64,000 bases of DNA from Archaeoglobaceae archaeon. Its GTDB lineage: Archaea > Halobacteriota > Archaeoglobi > Archaeoglobales > Archaeoglobaceae. The notes beneath the pieces were generated by a model. That model worked only from the letters and a program-made list of their open reading frames with translations. It made no database searches and had not been told where the DNA came from. The DNA is taken from contig JALWDS010000001.1 in the NCBI GenBank assembly GCA_027036775.1, forward strand, positions 119,783-183,782. The letters are read 5' to 3'. Shown here piece after piece: positions 1 to 8,401 of this stretch. Numbering within the stretch: the stretch's first letter is position 1; each line of letters starts with the position of its first letter. The translations under genes were made by a program, and so were the position numbers.

Positions 1-315
1 TCAAGCAAACCCCTGATAGAGAGGGGTGTCAAGCCTAAGTTCACGACATTCTCTTTACACTACGTAACACAGTTCATGCTCGATCCCGACTTCAGAGTGG
101 AGGGGAAGAGCATAGATTTGGCGATTTACCTCGGATTCATGCCCTACTACCTCTCAAGGGTTCTATCAGCTCTGAAGCACTTTTCCAAGATAAAGACTGT
201 TGCAATAGAGCCTTTTTACCATCCGCACGCAAGCTTCAGCTTTCCGAAGGTTAAGGACGAGGAGTATTACGAAATGCTCGAGAGGTTTGTCGGGGCTTTG
301 GAGGTGAGGGTATGA
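1..315 (+). CDS. cdhB: CODH/ACS complex subunit epsilon CdhB, 3' part
   Basis: The reading frame is open from the first base and ends at 315, so only the last 104 residues are visible; the start lies left of the window. The sequence (KPKFTTFSLHYVTQF, then LGFMPYYLSRVLSALKHF and HPHASFSFPKV) reads like the C-terminus of the epsilon subunit of the archaeal acetyl-CoA decarbonylase/synthase complex, which binds the CODH alpha subunit CdhA. The next gene, cdhC, starts inside the stop codon region (4-nt overlap), as expected for a cdhA-cdhB-cdhC operon. The assignment depends on this context as well as on the sequence. Confidence 0.85.
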   Translation, partial: SSKPLIERGVKPKFTTFSLHYVTQFMLDPDFRVEGKSIDLAIYLGFMPYYLSRVLSALKHFSKIKTVAIEPFYHPHASFSFPKVKDEEYYEMLERFVGALEVRV

Positions 316-1916
316 GGGAGAAGTTGAAGTTAGAGGGGAAGGTCAGCGTTGGTGAGGAAGAACTTCCCTTTGACGTCTCTCCTGCATACGAAGGTGAGAG
401 GATAAGGAAGGGAGACATGTTCGTTGAGTTCGGAAGGAAAAAGCCAGCTTTCGAGCTCGTCTTGGCTGTTGATGACGTAGAGGACATGAAGGTGACGTTA
501 GTTGGAAAGGACATAGACGAGATGGAGGAGGGAAAAGCCTATCCTCTGGCGATGATATACTACGTTTCCGGAATAGAGAGGGACTTGGAGTCCGTTTTGG
601 AGAGGAGGAATCACGAGTTCATGAACTACATAGAGGGATGCATGCATCTAAACTCGAGATACGAGGTTTGGATTAGGATAAGCAAGGGTCTGGCTGAGAA
701 GCTCAAGAGCCTGACTCAGATTGCCAAGGCGGTAATGAAGCTTTACAAGAGCTCTTTCCCGTTCATAAAGGGAATTGAGGCCATATACATAACGGACGAG
801 GAGCTCGTGAAGAAACTGCTCGAAGAATACGCCATGCCCATCTACGAGGAGAGGGACAAGAGGATTGAAAAGCTTAGAGATGAGGACGTTGACGAGTTCT
901 ACACATGCACTCTCTGCCAGAGCTTCGCCCCAACTCACGTGTGCGTGATATCCCCAGAGAGACCCGCTCTGTGCGGTGCCTTAACCTGGTTCGATGCGAG
1001 AGCTTCAGCAATGGTCGATCCAGAGGGGCCAAACAAACCCGTAAAGAAGGGTGAGTGCATAGACCCGATTGGAGGGGAATACGAGGGGGTAAACGAGGTC
1101 GTTCAGAGGGAGAGCGGTGGAACCATTCAGAAGGTGAAACTTCACAGCTTCTTAGACTCTCCACATACATCCTGCGGTTGCTTCGAAGTCGTGGGCTTTT
1201 ACATTCCAGAGGTTGATGGCTTTGGATTCGTTCACAGGGGTTACGACGGCTTGGCAGTTAACGGCTTACCCTTCTCAACGATGGCGGGGCAGTGCGGGGG
1301 TGGAAAGCAGGTTGTGGGGTTTATAGGGATAGGTATAGGATACTTCAGGAGTAAGAAGTTCTTCCAAGCGGACGGTGGGTGGGAGAGGGTCGTTTGGATG
1401 CCCAAAGCTTTGAAGGAGAGGATAATAAACTACATTCCGGAGGAGATGAGGGACAAAATCGCAACTGAGGAAGATGCAACCAACATAGAGGAACTCAAGG
1501 AGTTCATGGCCAAAGTGGGGCATCCTCTGATGAAGAGGGACGTGAAGATGCAGGTTTTGAGATACATAGAGGAGAGAGAGGAGATAAGTGCGGAGGACAT
1601 AATGAAGGAGTTCGGATTGAGTGCCGAGGAGTTGAAGAACGTCCTAAACGGACTGGTAGATGAGGGATACTTGGAGAGGGAGTTTGCTGACGCGATACTC
1701 GAGAGCTTGGAGGAGAGGAAGGAGGTTAAAGAAAGAGAGGTCGAAGAGGTTAAGGTTGAGAAGAAGGAGGTTAAAGAGGCTAAAGTGGTCGAGGAGGAGG
1801 CTAAGGAGGTAGCGGAGGCTAAAGAGGTTACCGTCCCCCTCGGAGGTATTACGATAAAGATCACACTCAAGAACGCAAAGATAAAGATTGACAGAATCGT
1901 TATCAAGAAATCATGA
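312..1916 (+). CDS. cdhC: Acetyl-CoA synthase subunit beta CdhC of CODH/ACS
   Basis: CdhC is the catalytic subunit that joins CO, a corrinoid-borne methyl group and CoA into acetyl-CoA at the Ni-Ni-[4Fe4S] A cluster. The ligands are visible: CTLC at Cys199/Cys202, further cysteines in the THVC and ALCG segments, and the Cys-Gly-Cys motif at 288-290 that holds nickel. At 534 residues it is long for the family. The core ends near residue 395, followed by a winged-helix-like stretch (about 413-460), a Glu/Lys/Val-rich linker (about 470-505) and a short beta-type tail (LGGITIKITLKNAKIKIDR). It overlaps cdhB and cooC by 4 nt each, so it is mid-operon. The family assignment is secure; the role of the C-terminal addition is not known. 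Confidence 0.97.
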   Translation: MREKLKLEGKVSVGEEELPFDVSPAYEGERIRKGDMFVEFGRKKPAFELVLAVDDVEDMKVTLVGKDIDEMEEGKAYPLAMIYYVSGIERDLESVLERRNHEFMNYIEGCMHLNSRYEVWIRISKGLAEKLKSLTQIAKAVMKLYKSSFPFIKGIEAIYITDEELVKKLLEEYAMPIYEERDKRIEKLRDEDVDEFYTCTLCQSFAPTHVCVISPERPALCGALTWFDARASAMVDPEGPNKPVKKGECIDPIGGEYEGVNEVVQRESGGTIQKVKLHSFLDSPHTSCGCFEVVGFYIPEVDGFGFVHRGYDGLAVNGLPFSTMAGQCGGGKQVVGFIGIGIGYFRSKKFFQADGGWERVVWMPKALKERIINYIPEEMRDKIATEEDATNIEELKEFMAKVGHPLMKRDVKMQVLRYIEEREEISAEDIMKEFGLSAEELKNVLNGLVDEGYLEREFADAILESLEERKEVKEREVEEVKVEKKEVKEAKVVEEEAKEVAEAKEVTVPLGGITIKITLKNAKIKIDRIVIKKS

Positions 1917-2605
1917 AGGTCGCGGTAACTGGTAAGGGGGGAACTGGAAAGACCGTGATTTCAGCCCTACTAACCAAATTTATTTCGAGATACGGAGATA
2001 CGCTTGCGGTCGATGCGGATCCAGATTCGAACCTCGCGGACGTTTTAGGTGTTGAAGTCGAAAAGACGGTTGCGGACGTTGTCGATGAACTCTACATGAA
2101 GAAATACGAAATAAGGGACAAGGATAGGTGGTTTGAAGCCAGAATCAACGAGGTCATTCACGAAAACGAGTTCGACCTGTTGGTCATGGGGAAGAAGGAG
2201 AGGGAAGGATGTTACTGCTACATAAACAGCCTCCTTAAGAAGATAATGCAGAAGATAGTCGACTTCTACGACAACGTGATTATAGACTGCGAGGCCGGAA
2301 TTGAGATACTGAGCAGAAGGACGATCGACTTCGTTGACGTCATACTTGTTGTTGTAAACAGAAGTAAGCTCAGCAGAGATACCGCCAAAAGGATAGAGGA
2401 GCTCGTTAAAGAGCTGGGGATAAAAGCCAAGATATTCGTCATCGGAAACAAATCTGCTGAAGGTGACTTTAAGGTTCCATACAGCGAAGCGGTTGAGAGG
2501 TGCTTGGAGGAGGGTATTCCTGTTGTTAAGGCATTGGAGGAGGACGAGAATCTGAGAAGGGCTATTGAGAATATTGCGAAGGGTATAGGGATGGTGGTTC
2601 AATGA
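1913..2605 (+). CDS. cooC: CooC-type nickel-insertion ATPase (first copy)
   Basis: A 230-residue P-loop ATPase of the SIMIBI class (MinD/CooC). The deviant Walker A motif GKGGTGKT lies at residues 7-14 and a VDADPDSN motif at about 40. A Cys-x-Cys pair (GCYCYI, about residue 101) matches the metal-binding/dimerising motif of CooC, the chaperone that loads nickel into CODH or the ACS A cluster. It is placed between cdhC and cdhD with 4-nt overlaps on both sides, so it is probably co-translated and serves maturation of this complex. Its target (CdhA C cluster or CdhC A cluster) cannot be told from sequence. Confidence 0.9.
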   Translation: MKVAVTGKGGTGKTVISALLTKFISRYGDTLAVDADPDSNLADVLGVEVEKTVADVVDELYMKKYEIRDKDRWFEARINEVIHENEFDLLVMGKKEREGCYCYINSLLKKIMQKIVDFYDNVIIDCEAGIEILSRRTIDFVDVILVVVNRSKLSRDTAKRIEELVKELGIKAKIFVIGNKSAEGDFKVPYSEAVERCLEEGIPVVKALEEDENLRRAIENIAKGIGMVVQ

Positions 2606-3705
2606 GGTTGAAGGTCGAAGGTTTGAAGGCGGATTTCGAGGTTGAGATTGAAGGATTGGATATAGAGGGCTTGGAAGAGATCGAAGGTTTGGAGATTGAG
2701 GGTGAGCTTATTTTGGAGCTCATAGTTCCAGCAATCACCAAGGCAATTTCGGAGATCGTTTCCAAGAGGGTTGAGAAGAAAATAGAACTTCCAGAGGTTG
2801 AGATCAAGGAGTTGGAGTTTCCGAACAGAATCAGAGAGGTCGTCATAGGCAATACGGAGAAGGGGACGAGGAGGTATTCCGTCAAGGTTGGAGGAAAGGG
2901 TAGCATCTTCGAGATAGGCTACGCCATAGCTCTGGACGTTTTCGACACGAAGATAAAACTGCCCAAAGCAGTCAGGGACGCTTACGGTGACCTTTTGAAC
3001 GACCCAGTAGAGCAGGCCAAGGCGATAGAGGAGAAGAAGATGGCGGATTTGATTGCCTTTCACATTATAAGCATAGATGTCGAAAACAAAGAGCCTAAGG
3101 AGGCGGTAAAATCCCTAAAGAGGCTTTTGGACGAAGTAGGTATGCCCGTAGTTGTTGGAGGTTGCGGAGACGTGAAGAAGGACGTGGCCCTATTCAGGGA
3201 GGTCGTGAAGGTTTGCAAGGATGAGGGGATAGTTTTAAACTCCGCAACGCTTGAGAGCGGTGAGGAGATAGGTAAACTAGCTAAGGAGAGCGGAAACGCG
3301 GTTATATCTTGGGTTCAGCTCGACATAAACCAGCAGAAGCAGTTGAACAGGATCATAGCCAAGCACACGAGGGAGATAATTATGGACACCACCACCGCTG
3401 GACTGGGTTACGGAACGGAGTATTCATTCACTACGATGGAGAGGATAAGGTTGGCGGGTTTGAAGGGTGACGAGGATTTAGCCTATCCAATAATGACCGC
3501 TGGCTCGAACGCATGGGGTTGCAGAGAGGCGTGGATGAAGGACACGACCTTGGACGAAACGACTTGGGGGGACAGGGCTTTTAGAGGGCCAATATGGGAG
3601 ATAGGGACTTCCCTCGTTTCAATACTGGCTGGAGCGGATTTGGTTTTGAATCTCCACCCCAAGAGTGCGGAGTGTTTGAAGAAGCTCAGGGAGGAGTTCG
3701 CATGA
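2602..3705 (+). CDS. cdhD: CODH/ACS corrinoid iron-sulfur protein delta subunit CdhD
   Basis: The 367-residue small subunit of the corrinoid Fe-S protein, which with CdhE carries the methyl group from methyl-tetrahydromethanopterin to CdhC. The N-terminus is acidic and repetitive (runs of E-G-L-E/I-E-G up to about residue 40). A TIM-barrel follows with segments typical of the family: VVGGCGDVKKD, ISWVQLDINQQKQLN, MDTTTAGLGYGTEYSF and MTAGSNAWGCREAW. It is somewhat shorter than methanogen CdhD. It overlaps cooC by 4 nt and cdhE by 4 nt. Confidence 0.95.
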   Translation: MRLKVEGLKADFEVEIEGLDIEGLEEIEGLEIEGELILELIVPAITKAISEIVSKRVEKKIELPEVEIKELEFPNRIREVVIGNTEKGTRRYSVKVGGKGSIFEIGYAIALDVFDTKIKLPKAVRDAYGDLLNDPVEQAKAIEEKKMADLIAFHIISIDVENKEPKEAVKSLKRLLDEVGMPVVVGGCGDVKKDVALFREVVKVCKDEGIVLNSATLESGEEIGKLAKESGNAVISWVQLDINQQKQLNRIIAKHTREIIMDTTTAGLGYGTEYSFTTMERIRLAGLKGDEDLAYPIMTAGSNAWGCREAWMKDTTLDETTWGDRAFRGPIWEIGTSLVSILAGADLVLNLHPKSAECLKKLREEFA

Positions 3706-4982
3706 AGGCCAAAAGCCCGTTGGAGATTTACAAGCTCCTTCCCAAAACGAACTGCATGAAGTGCGGAACGACATGCATGGGATTTGCAACCAATCTAATT
3801 CAGAGGAAGCAGAAGCTCGACGAGTGTCCCTATCTGGACGAAAAGGCGAGAAAGAAGATTGCGGAATTGATAGAGCCGAACATAAAAGAAATCGAATTCG
3901 ATGGTTTGGTCGTTGGAGGGGAGGAGGTTCTGTTCAGACACGAGCTAACGTTTTTCAACAAGCCACCCTTCCTAATAAAGGCGAACGAGCAAAACTACGA
4001 GGAGGTCGTTAAAGAGGTTAAGAGCTACAAGAAGATATACATAGGAAAGGAGCTTAAGCTCGACGGAATTCTGTTGGAGTTTAAGGGTGACAAGGACAAA
4101 TTCCTAAGGGCTTTGAAGGAGATAGACTTGAGTTTGGCGATCGTCGCACCGCCGAACGTCCTTAAGTCCGCTTTGGAGGTTAGAAGGACCGCAATAGGAT
4201 ACGCAACCGTTGAAAACTACGAGGACTTCTTGGAGGTTGCAAAGGCATACGAAGTTCCCGTTATGATAAAGTCGAACGATCTGAGGGAGTTAAAGTTCTT
4301 GGCGGAGAAGTTCAGGGGTGAAGGGGTAAAATACGTAATCAATCCCGTTCTCGATAGAATTTCAAGCTGTTACGACAGGGTGATAAAGATAAGGGTGAAC
4401 GGTATAAAGGGAGATAGAGACTTCGCCTATCCGATAATGGTCGAGATAGATTTCGACGACGTCTTTTACAGTGCGATGGCGAGCATGACCTTCGTTTGCA
4501 GATACGCGGATCTCATGGTTTTCAGAGAGGTCAATCCCCTCGTTTTAATGCCGAGCATAGTTCTCAGGGAAAACATATACACCGATCCGAGGGTTCCAGT
4601 CGCGGTCGAGAGCGGTCTCTATAAGATAGGAAATCCGAACGGAAACGCACCTGTTTTCGTCACGACGAACTTCATGCTGACATACTACACGGTAAAAACC
4701 GATTTGGAATCCGCTGGAATAGACTGCTACCTCCTCGTTATAGACACGGGTGGGATATGTGTGGGTGCATCTGTTGCAAGCGGTAGGTTCAACGCGAATG
4801 CCGTTAAAGAGGCTTTGGACAAGTTCAAGGTTGAAGAGAGGGTCAAACACAGAAAGCTGATAATCCCGGGACTGGCATCGCGTTTGAAAGGTGCAATTGA
4901 AGATGCTACTGGCTGGGAGGTTTTGGTTGGTCCAGTTGACTCTTCGGCCATCAAGGATTGGTTGGAGAAGGTTTGGTCTTAG
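3702..4982 (+). CDS. cdhE: CODH/ACS corrinoid iron-sulfur protein gamma subunit CdhE
   Basis: The 426-residue large subunit of the corrinoid Fe-S protein: an N-terminal [4Fe4S] domain, a TIM barrel and a C-terminal cobamide-binding domain (about 300-426, ending WEVLVGPVDSSAIKDWL). The frame is open further upstream, but the ATG at 3702 overlaps the cdhD stop (ATGA) and puts the iron-sulfur motif at the usual distance, so this start was chosen. The cluster cysteines are Cys18, Cys21, Cys25 and Cys42. The second spacing is x3, where x4 is usual in this family, so one residue seems missing. It is the last gene of the first operon; a TATA-like box follows at 4990. Confidence 0.95.
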   Translation: MKAKSPLEIYKLLPKTNCMKCGTTCMGFATNLIQRKQKLDECPYLDEKARKKIAELIEPNIKEIEFDGLVVGGEEVLFRHELTFFNKPPFLIKANEQNYEEVVKEVKSYKKIYIGKELKLDGILLEFKGDKDKFLRALKEIDLSLAIVAPPNVLKSALEVRRTAIGYATVENYEDFLEVAKAYEVPVMIKSNDLRELKFLAEKFRGEGVKYVINPVLDRISSCYDRVIKIRVNGIKGDRDFAYPIMVEIDFDDVFYSAMASMTFVCRYADLMVFREVNPLVLMPSIVLRENIYTDPRVPVAVESGLYKIGNPNGNAPVFVTTNFMLTYYTVKTDLESAGIDCYLLVIDTGGICVGASVASGRFNANAVKEALDKFKVEERVKHRKLIIPGLASRLKGAIEDATGWEVLVGPVDSSAIKDWLEKVWS

Positions 4983-4989
4983 AAAGCTT

Positions 4990-5028
4990 TTTAAATATCA
5001 TGATTAATCAAAACAAATCGGTGGTGGT
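4990..5028 (+). promoter_or_regulatory. Putative promoter and RBS of the mtd-like operon
   Basis: A TATA-like box TTTAAATAT lies at 4990-4998, and a purine-rich GGTGGTGG stretch sits just before the ATG at 5029. It is the only gap larger than a few bases between the cdh operon and the four overlapping genes that follow, so those genes can be transcribed on their own. Confidence 0.5.
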
Positions 5029-5793
5029 ATGAGGGTAGGGATAGTTAAGATGGGTGCGATTGGAAGTGCGATCCTCTTGGAATACTGCTTGGACGAGATT
5101 GCGAGGAGAAAGGACTTGGAAACGAGGGTGATCTCCTCGGGCTCTAAGATAAAGAAGGAGGTTTTAAAAGAGGTTGGGGAGTGCGATCTGCTCATAATTG
5201 CGTGTCCGAACGTGAGCTACAACCTGAAACCTGATGAGTTGGAGTTTCCGTTCAAAACGGTAGTTGTATCGGACAACGCGAGCAAGGAGTGGCTTGAAAG
5301 CGTGAAATGCGGTTACATAATAGTGAAGGCGGATTCCATGATAGGTGCGAGGAGGGAATTTTTGGATCCCACTGAGATGGCCCTTTTCAACTCGGACGTT
5401 TTGAGGGTTTTGGCCGTAACGGGCGTAATCAGGTTGATCCAAACGGAAATTGACAGGGCTTTGAAGGAGGATTATGTTCCGAAACTTGTCGTCGATGGGT
5501 TGAAGGCGGTAGAGTTCGGCGGTTTCTCAAATCCATACGCAAAGGCCAAGGCTCTGGCGAGTTACTACATAGCAGAGAAGGTTGGAGAGATAACATCCAG
5601 AGCATGCTTCGTTGAGAGGGACTTCGAGAGGTTCACACTCCTATGTGCGACCGCACACGAGATGATGAGAATTGCGGGAATTCTTGCGGACAGTGCGAGG
5701 GAGATAGAGAAGGGCAACGATACGGTCTTGAGAACACCTCACTCGAAGGATGGAGAGATTTTGAGAAAGGTTGGGCTTTTCGATAGGCTATGA
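5029..5793 (+). CDS. mtd: F420-dependent methylene-H4MPT dehydrogenase-like protein
   Basis: Mtd reversibly oxidises methylene-tetrahydromethanopterin with coenzyme F420. This 254-residue protein matches the family along its length: RVGIVKMGAIGSA at the N-terminus, the highly conserved YIIVKADSMIGARREFLDP block (about 95-115), EMALFNSDVLRVLA, GGFSNPYAKAKA and the C-terminal VLRTPHSKDGEIL. It is about 25 residues shorter than typical Mtd. The usual ISPNPAAPGP loop is replaced by IACPNVSYNLKP, so it may be a diverged paralogue with altered F420 or substrate contacts. It starts an operon of four overlapping genes beside cdh. Family secure; whether it is the main Mtd of this organism is unknown. 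Confidence 0.82.
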   Translation: MRVGIVKMGAIGSAILLEYCLDEIARRKDLETRVISSGSKIKKEVLKEVGECDLLIIACPNVSYNLKPDELEFPFKTVVVSDNASKEWLESVKCGYIIVKADSMIGARREFLDPTEMALFNSDVLRVLAVTGVIRLIQTEIDRALKEDYVPKLVVDGLKAVEFGGFSNPYAKAKALASYYIAEKVGEITSRACFVERDFERFTLLCATAHEMMRIAGILADSAREIEKGNDTVLRTPHSKDGEILRKVGLFDRL

Positions 5794-6668
5794 TATTCGT
5801 ATTCGAATACACCACCTGTGCGAACGACTTCAACGGCCTGAGTTCGGAAGGATTGAGGATGTTCAAAACTCTTATAAACTCCAAACTGAAACCAAAATCC
5901 TTCGTCAGAAGAGACCTGAATTTAAATCTACCCAAAACATCGAACTGGAGGGAGGATTTCGTTAGGTTCCTCGAGGAGAGCGAATACTTCCTCGTAGTAG
6001 CACCCGAAATCGACAACGTCCTTTACAAGCTAACCTCCAAGGCGGAAAGGACGTGCGAAAACCTCGGTAGCGATTCCAAGGCGATAGAGGTAACGTCTGA
6101 CAAGTGGGAACTCTACAGGAGGTTGAAGGGGAAGGTGAACGTTCCAAAAACGTCTTTAAAACCCTTGGACTGCAAATTCTTGATAAAACCGAGGATGGGG
6201 TGTGACGGATACGGAATAAGGTTTGATAACGATGTTCCAAAAGGATACGTAGCTCAGGAGTTTGTTAAGGGGGAGAGCGTAAGCGTCTCACTTCTGGTTG
6301 GGGAGGACGTCGAAATACTGAGCGGAAACAGGCAGATTTTGAACGGATTTAGATACGTCGGTTTCAAAACCCCATACGAGTTGGATAGAGAGGTTTACGA
6401 GGAAGCTATTAAGGTCGTGGATTGCATAAAGGGATTGCACGGCTACGTCGGAGTGGATCTGGTTGTTTCTGATATTCCGTTCGTCGTGGACGTCAACGCA
6501 AGATTAACCACTCCGTGCATAGCTTACGGGGAAGTTTACGGTATAGATCTCCTTGAGGTCATATTCAGAAACCATTTTGGAGGTTTGAAGTTGAATTTGA
6601 AGCCTTTGAGAAGTGTAACTTTTTATAAGGGGGTGGTGAGATGCGGAAGAGCTTTTCCGACCTTATGA
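5790..6668 (+). CDS. ATP-grasp ligase, MfnD-like
   Basis: A 292-residue ATP-grasp protein. Visible elements are FLIKPRMGCDGYGIRF (ATP-binding, about 127-142), VAQEFVKGESVSVSLL (about 152-167) and the metal-binding VDLVVSDIPFVVDVNARLT block (about 224-242). The architecture and the KP-x-GCDGYG segment resemble tyramine-glutamate ligase MfnD, which makes methanofuran, a C1 carrier of this pathway; other amino acid ligases of the same fold are possible. It overlaps mtd by 4 nt and the next gene by 28 nt, which points to co-translation with C1 enzymes. Confidence 0.65.
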   Translation: MIFVFEYTTCANDFNGLSSEGLRMFKTLINSKLKPKSFVRRDLNLNLPKTSNWREDFVRFLEESEYFLVVAPEIDNVLYKLTSKAERTCENLGSDSKAIEVTSDKWELYRRLKGKVNVPKTSLKPLDCKFLIKPRMGCDGYGIRFDNDVPKGYVAQEFVKGESVSVSLLVGEDVEILSGNRQILNGFRYVGFKTPYELDREVYEEAIKVVDCIKGLHGYVGVDLVVSDIPFVVDVNARLTTPCIAYGEVYGIDLLEVIFRNHFGGLKLNLKPLRSVTFYKGVVRCGRAFPTL

Positions 6669-7651
6669 GTGACGTGATTTTGGAGGACATATGTTGCTAC
6701 TGCGGAGCGTGTGGGGCATTTTGTGAGAACGTATTTTACGAAAACGAGACACCCTACGCGAAGAACTGCTTCGACTGCGGAATGTGCTACGACGTTTGCC
6801 CGAGAACCGAAATAAACGTTGAGAGTTTAGAGAAGAAGTTTTTGAACGGTGTTAGAGAGGACGAAACCTTGGGTTTCTACAGAGAGATAATCTGTGCGAG
6901 GACTCTGGATGAGGAGATAAGGGGTGTGTGTCAGGACGGTGGATTCACAACAACACTTCTCGTTCACCTCTTGGAAGAGGGTATCGTCGATGCGTGCATA
7001 GTTGCAAAGTCCTACAACTGGAATCCTCAGCCCTTCATAGCGAAGAGCAGGAAGGATATACTTGAATCCGCCGGATCGAAATACACGCAGTGCCCAAGTC
7101 TCTTGGCTCTGGGAAAGGCATTGGATGAGGGTTTGAGAGTCGCCTTCGTCGGACTGCCCTGCCACATCCAAGCGGTTAGGAAGTTGCAAGATTTGGATTA
7201 CGCTTTCAACGGAGAGATAGTTTTAACCGTTGGTCTTTTCTGCATGGAAACCTTCAACTCGTCGAAGTTCTTCAGATACCTCGAGGAGATCGGGATAGAT
7301 TTGGATAGCGTTAGGAGGTTCGACATAAAGAAGGGCAAGTTCATAGTAGAGGGAGATGGAAGGAGGGAGATACCCATAAAGGACATGAAACACCTGATGA
7401 GGGACGGTTGCAGGGTTTGCTTGGACTTTTCGGCAGAGCTTGCGGACGTAAGCGTTGGAAGCGTTGGCTCGCCAAACGGATGGAACACCGTAATATTAAG
7501 GAGCGAAAAGGCTTTAGATGTTTTCGAGGGTATCAAAGACAAGGTTGAGGTTAAAAACATAGGCGAGAAGGGTTTGAACGCTTTGAGAAAGTTGGCTGAG
7601 ATGAAGAAGTCTGAAAACATGAAAAACCTGAAGGCGTCGATAGTGAGATGA
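6641..7651 (+). CDS. FrhB/FdhB-family F420 oxidoreductase subunit
   Basis: A 336-residue FrhB-type flavoprotein that oxidises or reduces F420. The N-terminus has two [4Fe4S] motifs (CCYCGACGAFC and CFDCGMCYDVC). The FrhB domain follows, with the QDGGFTTTLL segment, SAGSKYTQCPS, FVGLPCHIQA and the C-terminal ADVSVGSVGSP signature. An RBS (GGGGTGGTGAG) ends just before the ATG at 6641, inside the 3' end of the previous gene. As no hydrogenase or formate dehydrogenase large subunit is next to it, it may pass F420H2 electrons to or from the mtd-like enzyme or another partner; this is inference. It is a paralogue of the protein at 20174-21412. Confidence 0.85.
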   Translation: MRKSFSDLMSDVILEDICCYCGACGAFCENVFYENETPYAKNCFDCGMCYDVCPRTEINVESLEKKFLNGVREDETLGFYREIICARTLDEEIRGVCQDGGFTTTLLVHLLEEGIVDACIVAKSYNWNPQPFIAKSRKDILESAGSKYTQCPSLLALGKALDEGLRVAFVGLPCHIQAVRKLQDLDYAFNGEIVLTVGLFCMETFNSSKFFRYLEEIGIDLDSVRRFDIKKGKFIVEGDGRREIPIKDMKHLMRDGCRVCLDFSAELADVSVGSVGSPNGWNTVILRSEKALDVFEGIKDKVEVKNIGEKGLNALRKLAEMKKSENMKNLKASIVR

Positions 7652-8364
7652 AGATCGCAATAGCTGGAAAGGGAGGGGTGGGGAAAACAACGATTACCGC
7701 AATACTATCCTATTTGTTTTCGAGAGAGGGGGAGGTCTTGGCAATCGATTGCGATCCATCAATGAACTTGGCTCTGACTTTGGGAGTTAAGGATTTCAAG
7801 CCGTTATCGGAGCTGAAGGATTTGATATACGAGAGAGTTGGAAGGGGATTGATATACAAGCTGAATCCGAAGGTCGATGACGTCATCGAAAAGTATTCCG
7901 TAAGAAACGAGGACGGAATAAAGGTTCTGGTTTTGGGGACTATTGAGAAGGGTGGAGAGGGTTGTTTCTGCCCCGAGAGTGCATTTCTGAGGGCCGTTTT
8001 GAGGCATGCCATTCTCAAGAGCGATTACCTGCTCATGGACATGGACGCTGGAATAGAGCACTTGGGTAGGGGAACGGCCAGAGGAGTTGACGTCATGCTT
8101 GCGGTTGTAGAGCCGAACGTGAAGTCCATACTGACCGCCAAAAAGATAGAGAGATTGGCAAGGGATATAGGTATCGAAAGGGTTTACTTCGTTTTGAACA
8201 AGGATAGAGGATTTGAAGTGGGCGATTTGAAATTCGTAGCTAAGATTCCGTTCGATGAAAGGATTATCGAGGCGGATTTGAAGGGGATTCCGCCATACAA
8301 GGTTTGCAATCTTAAACCATTCGAGCGTTTGAAGGATTTTCTCACATCGGTCAGTCGAGCCTAA
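7648..8364 (+). CDS. cooC: CooC-type nickel-insertion ATPase (second copy)
   Basis: A 238-residue P-loop ATPase related to the one at 1913-2605. It has GKGGVGKTT at residues 7-15, IDCDPSMNLA at about 36, the Cys-x-Cys pair in GCFCPE at about 109 and LLMDMDAGIEHLGRG. CooC proteins deliver nickel to carbon monoxide dehydrogenase. It ends the second operon (4-nt overlap with the frhB-like gene). Two copies in one 8-kb region may split the work between CODH and ACS, or this copy may mature a partner of the FrhB-like protein. Confidence 0.85.
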   Translation: MKIAIAGKGGVGKTTITAILSYLFSREGEVLAIDCDPSMNLALTLGVKDFKPLSELKDLIYERVGRGLIYKLNPKVDDVIEKYSVRNEDGIKVLVLGTIEKGGEGCFCPESAFLRAVLRHAILKSDYLLMDMDAGIEHLGRGTARGVDVMLAVVEPNVKSILTAKKIERLARDIGIERVYFVLNKDRGFEVGDLKFVAKIPFDERIIEADLKGIPPYKVCNLKPFERLKDFLTSVSRA

Positions 8365-8401
8365 TGTAGCAGTTCCAATTTTCATAGACGTTAGATAGAT
8401 A

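Noticed and set aside
1430..1906. 158-residue minus-strand Ser/Thr-rich frame under cdhC.
   Set aside because: It mirrors the Glu/Lys linker of CdhC and is explained by it.
3594..3701. Longer N-terminus for cdhE.
   Set aside because: It overlaps cdhD by over 100 nt and has no family similarity; ATG 3702 overlaps the cdhD stop as in other coupled pairs.
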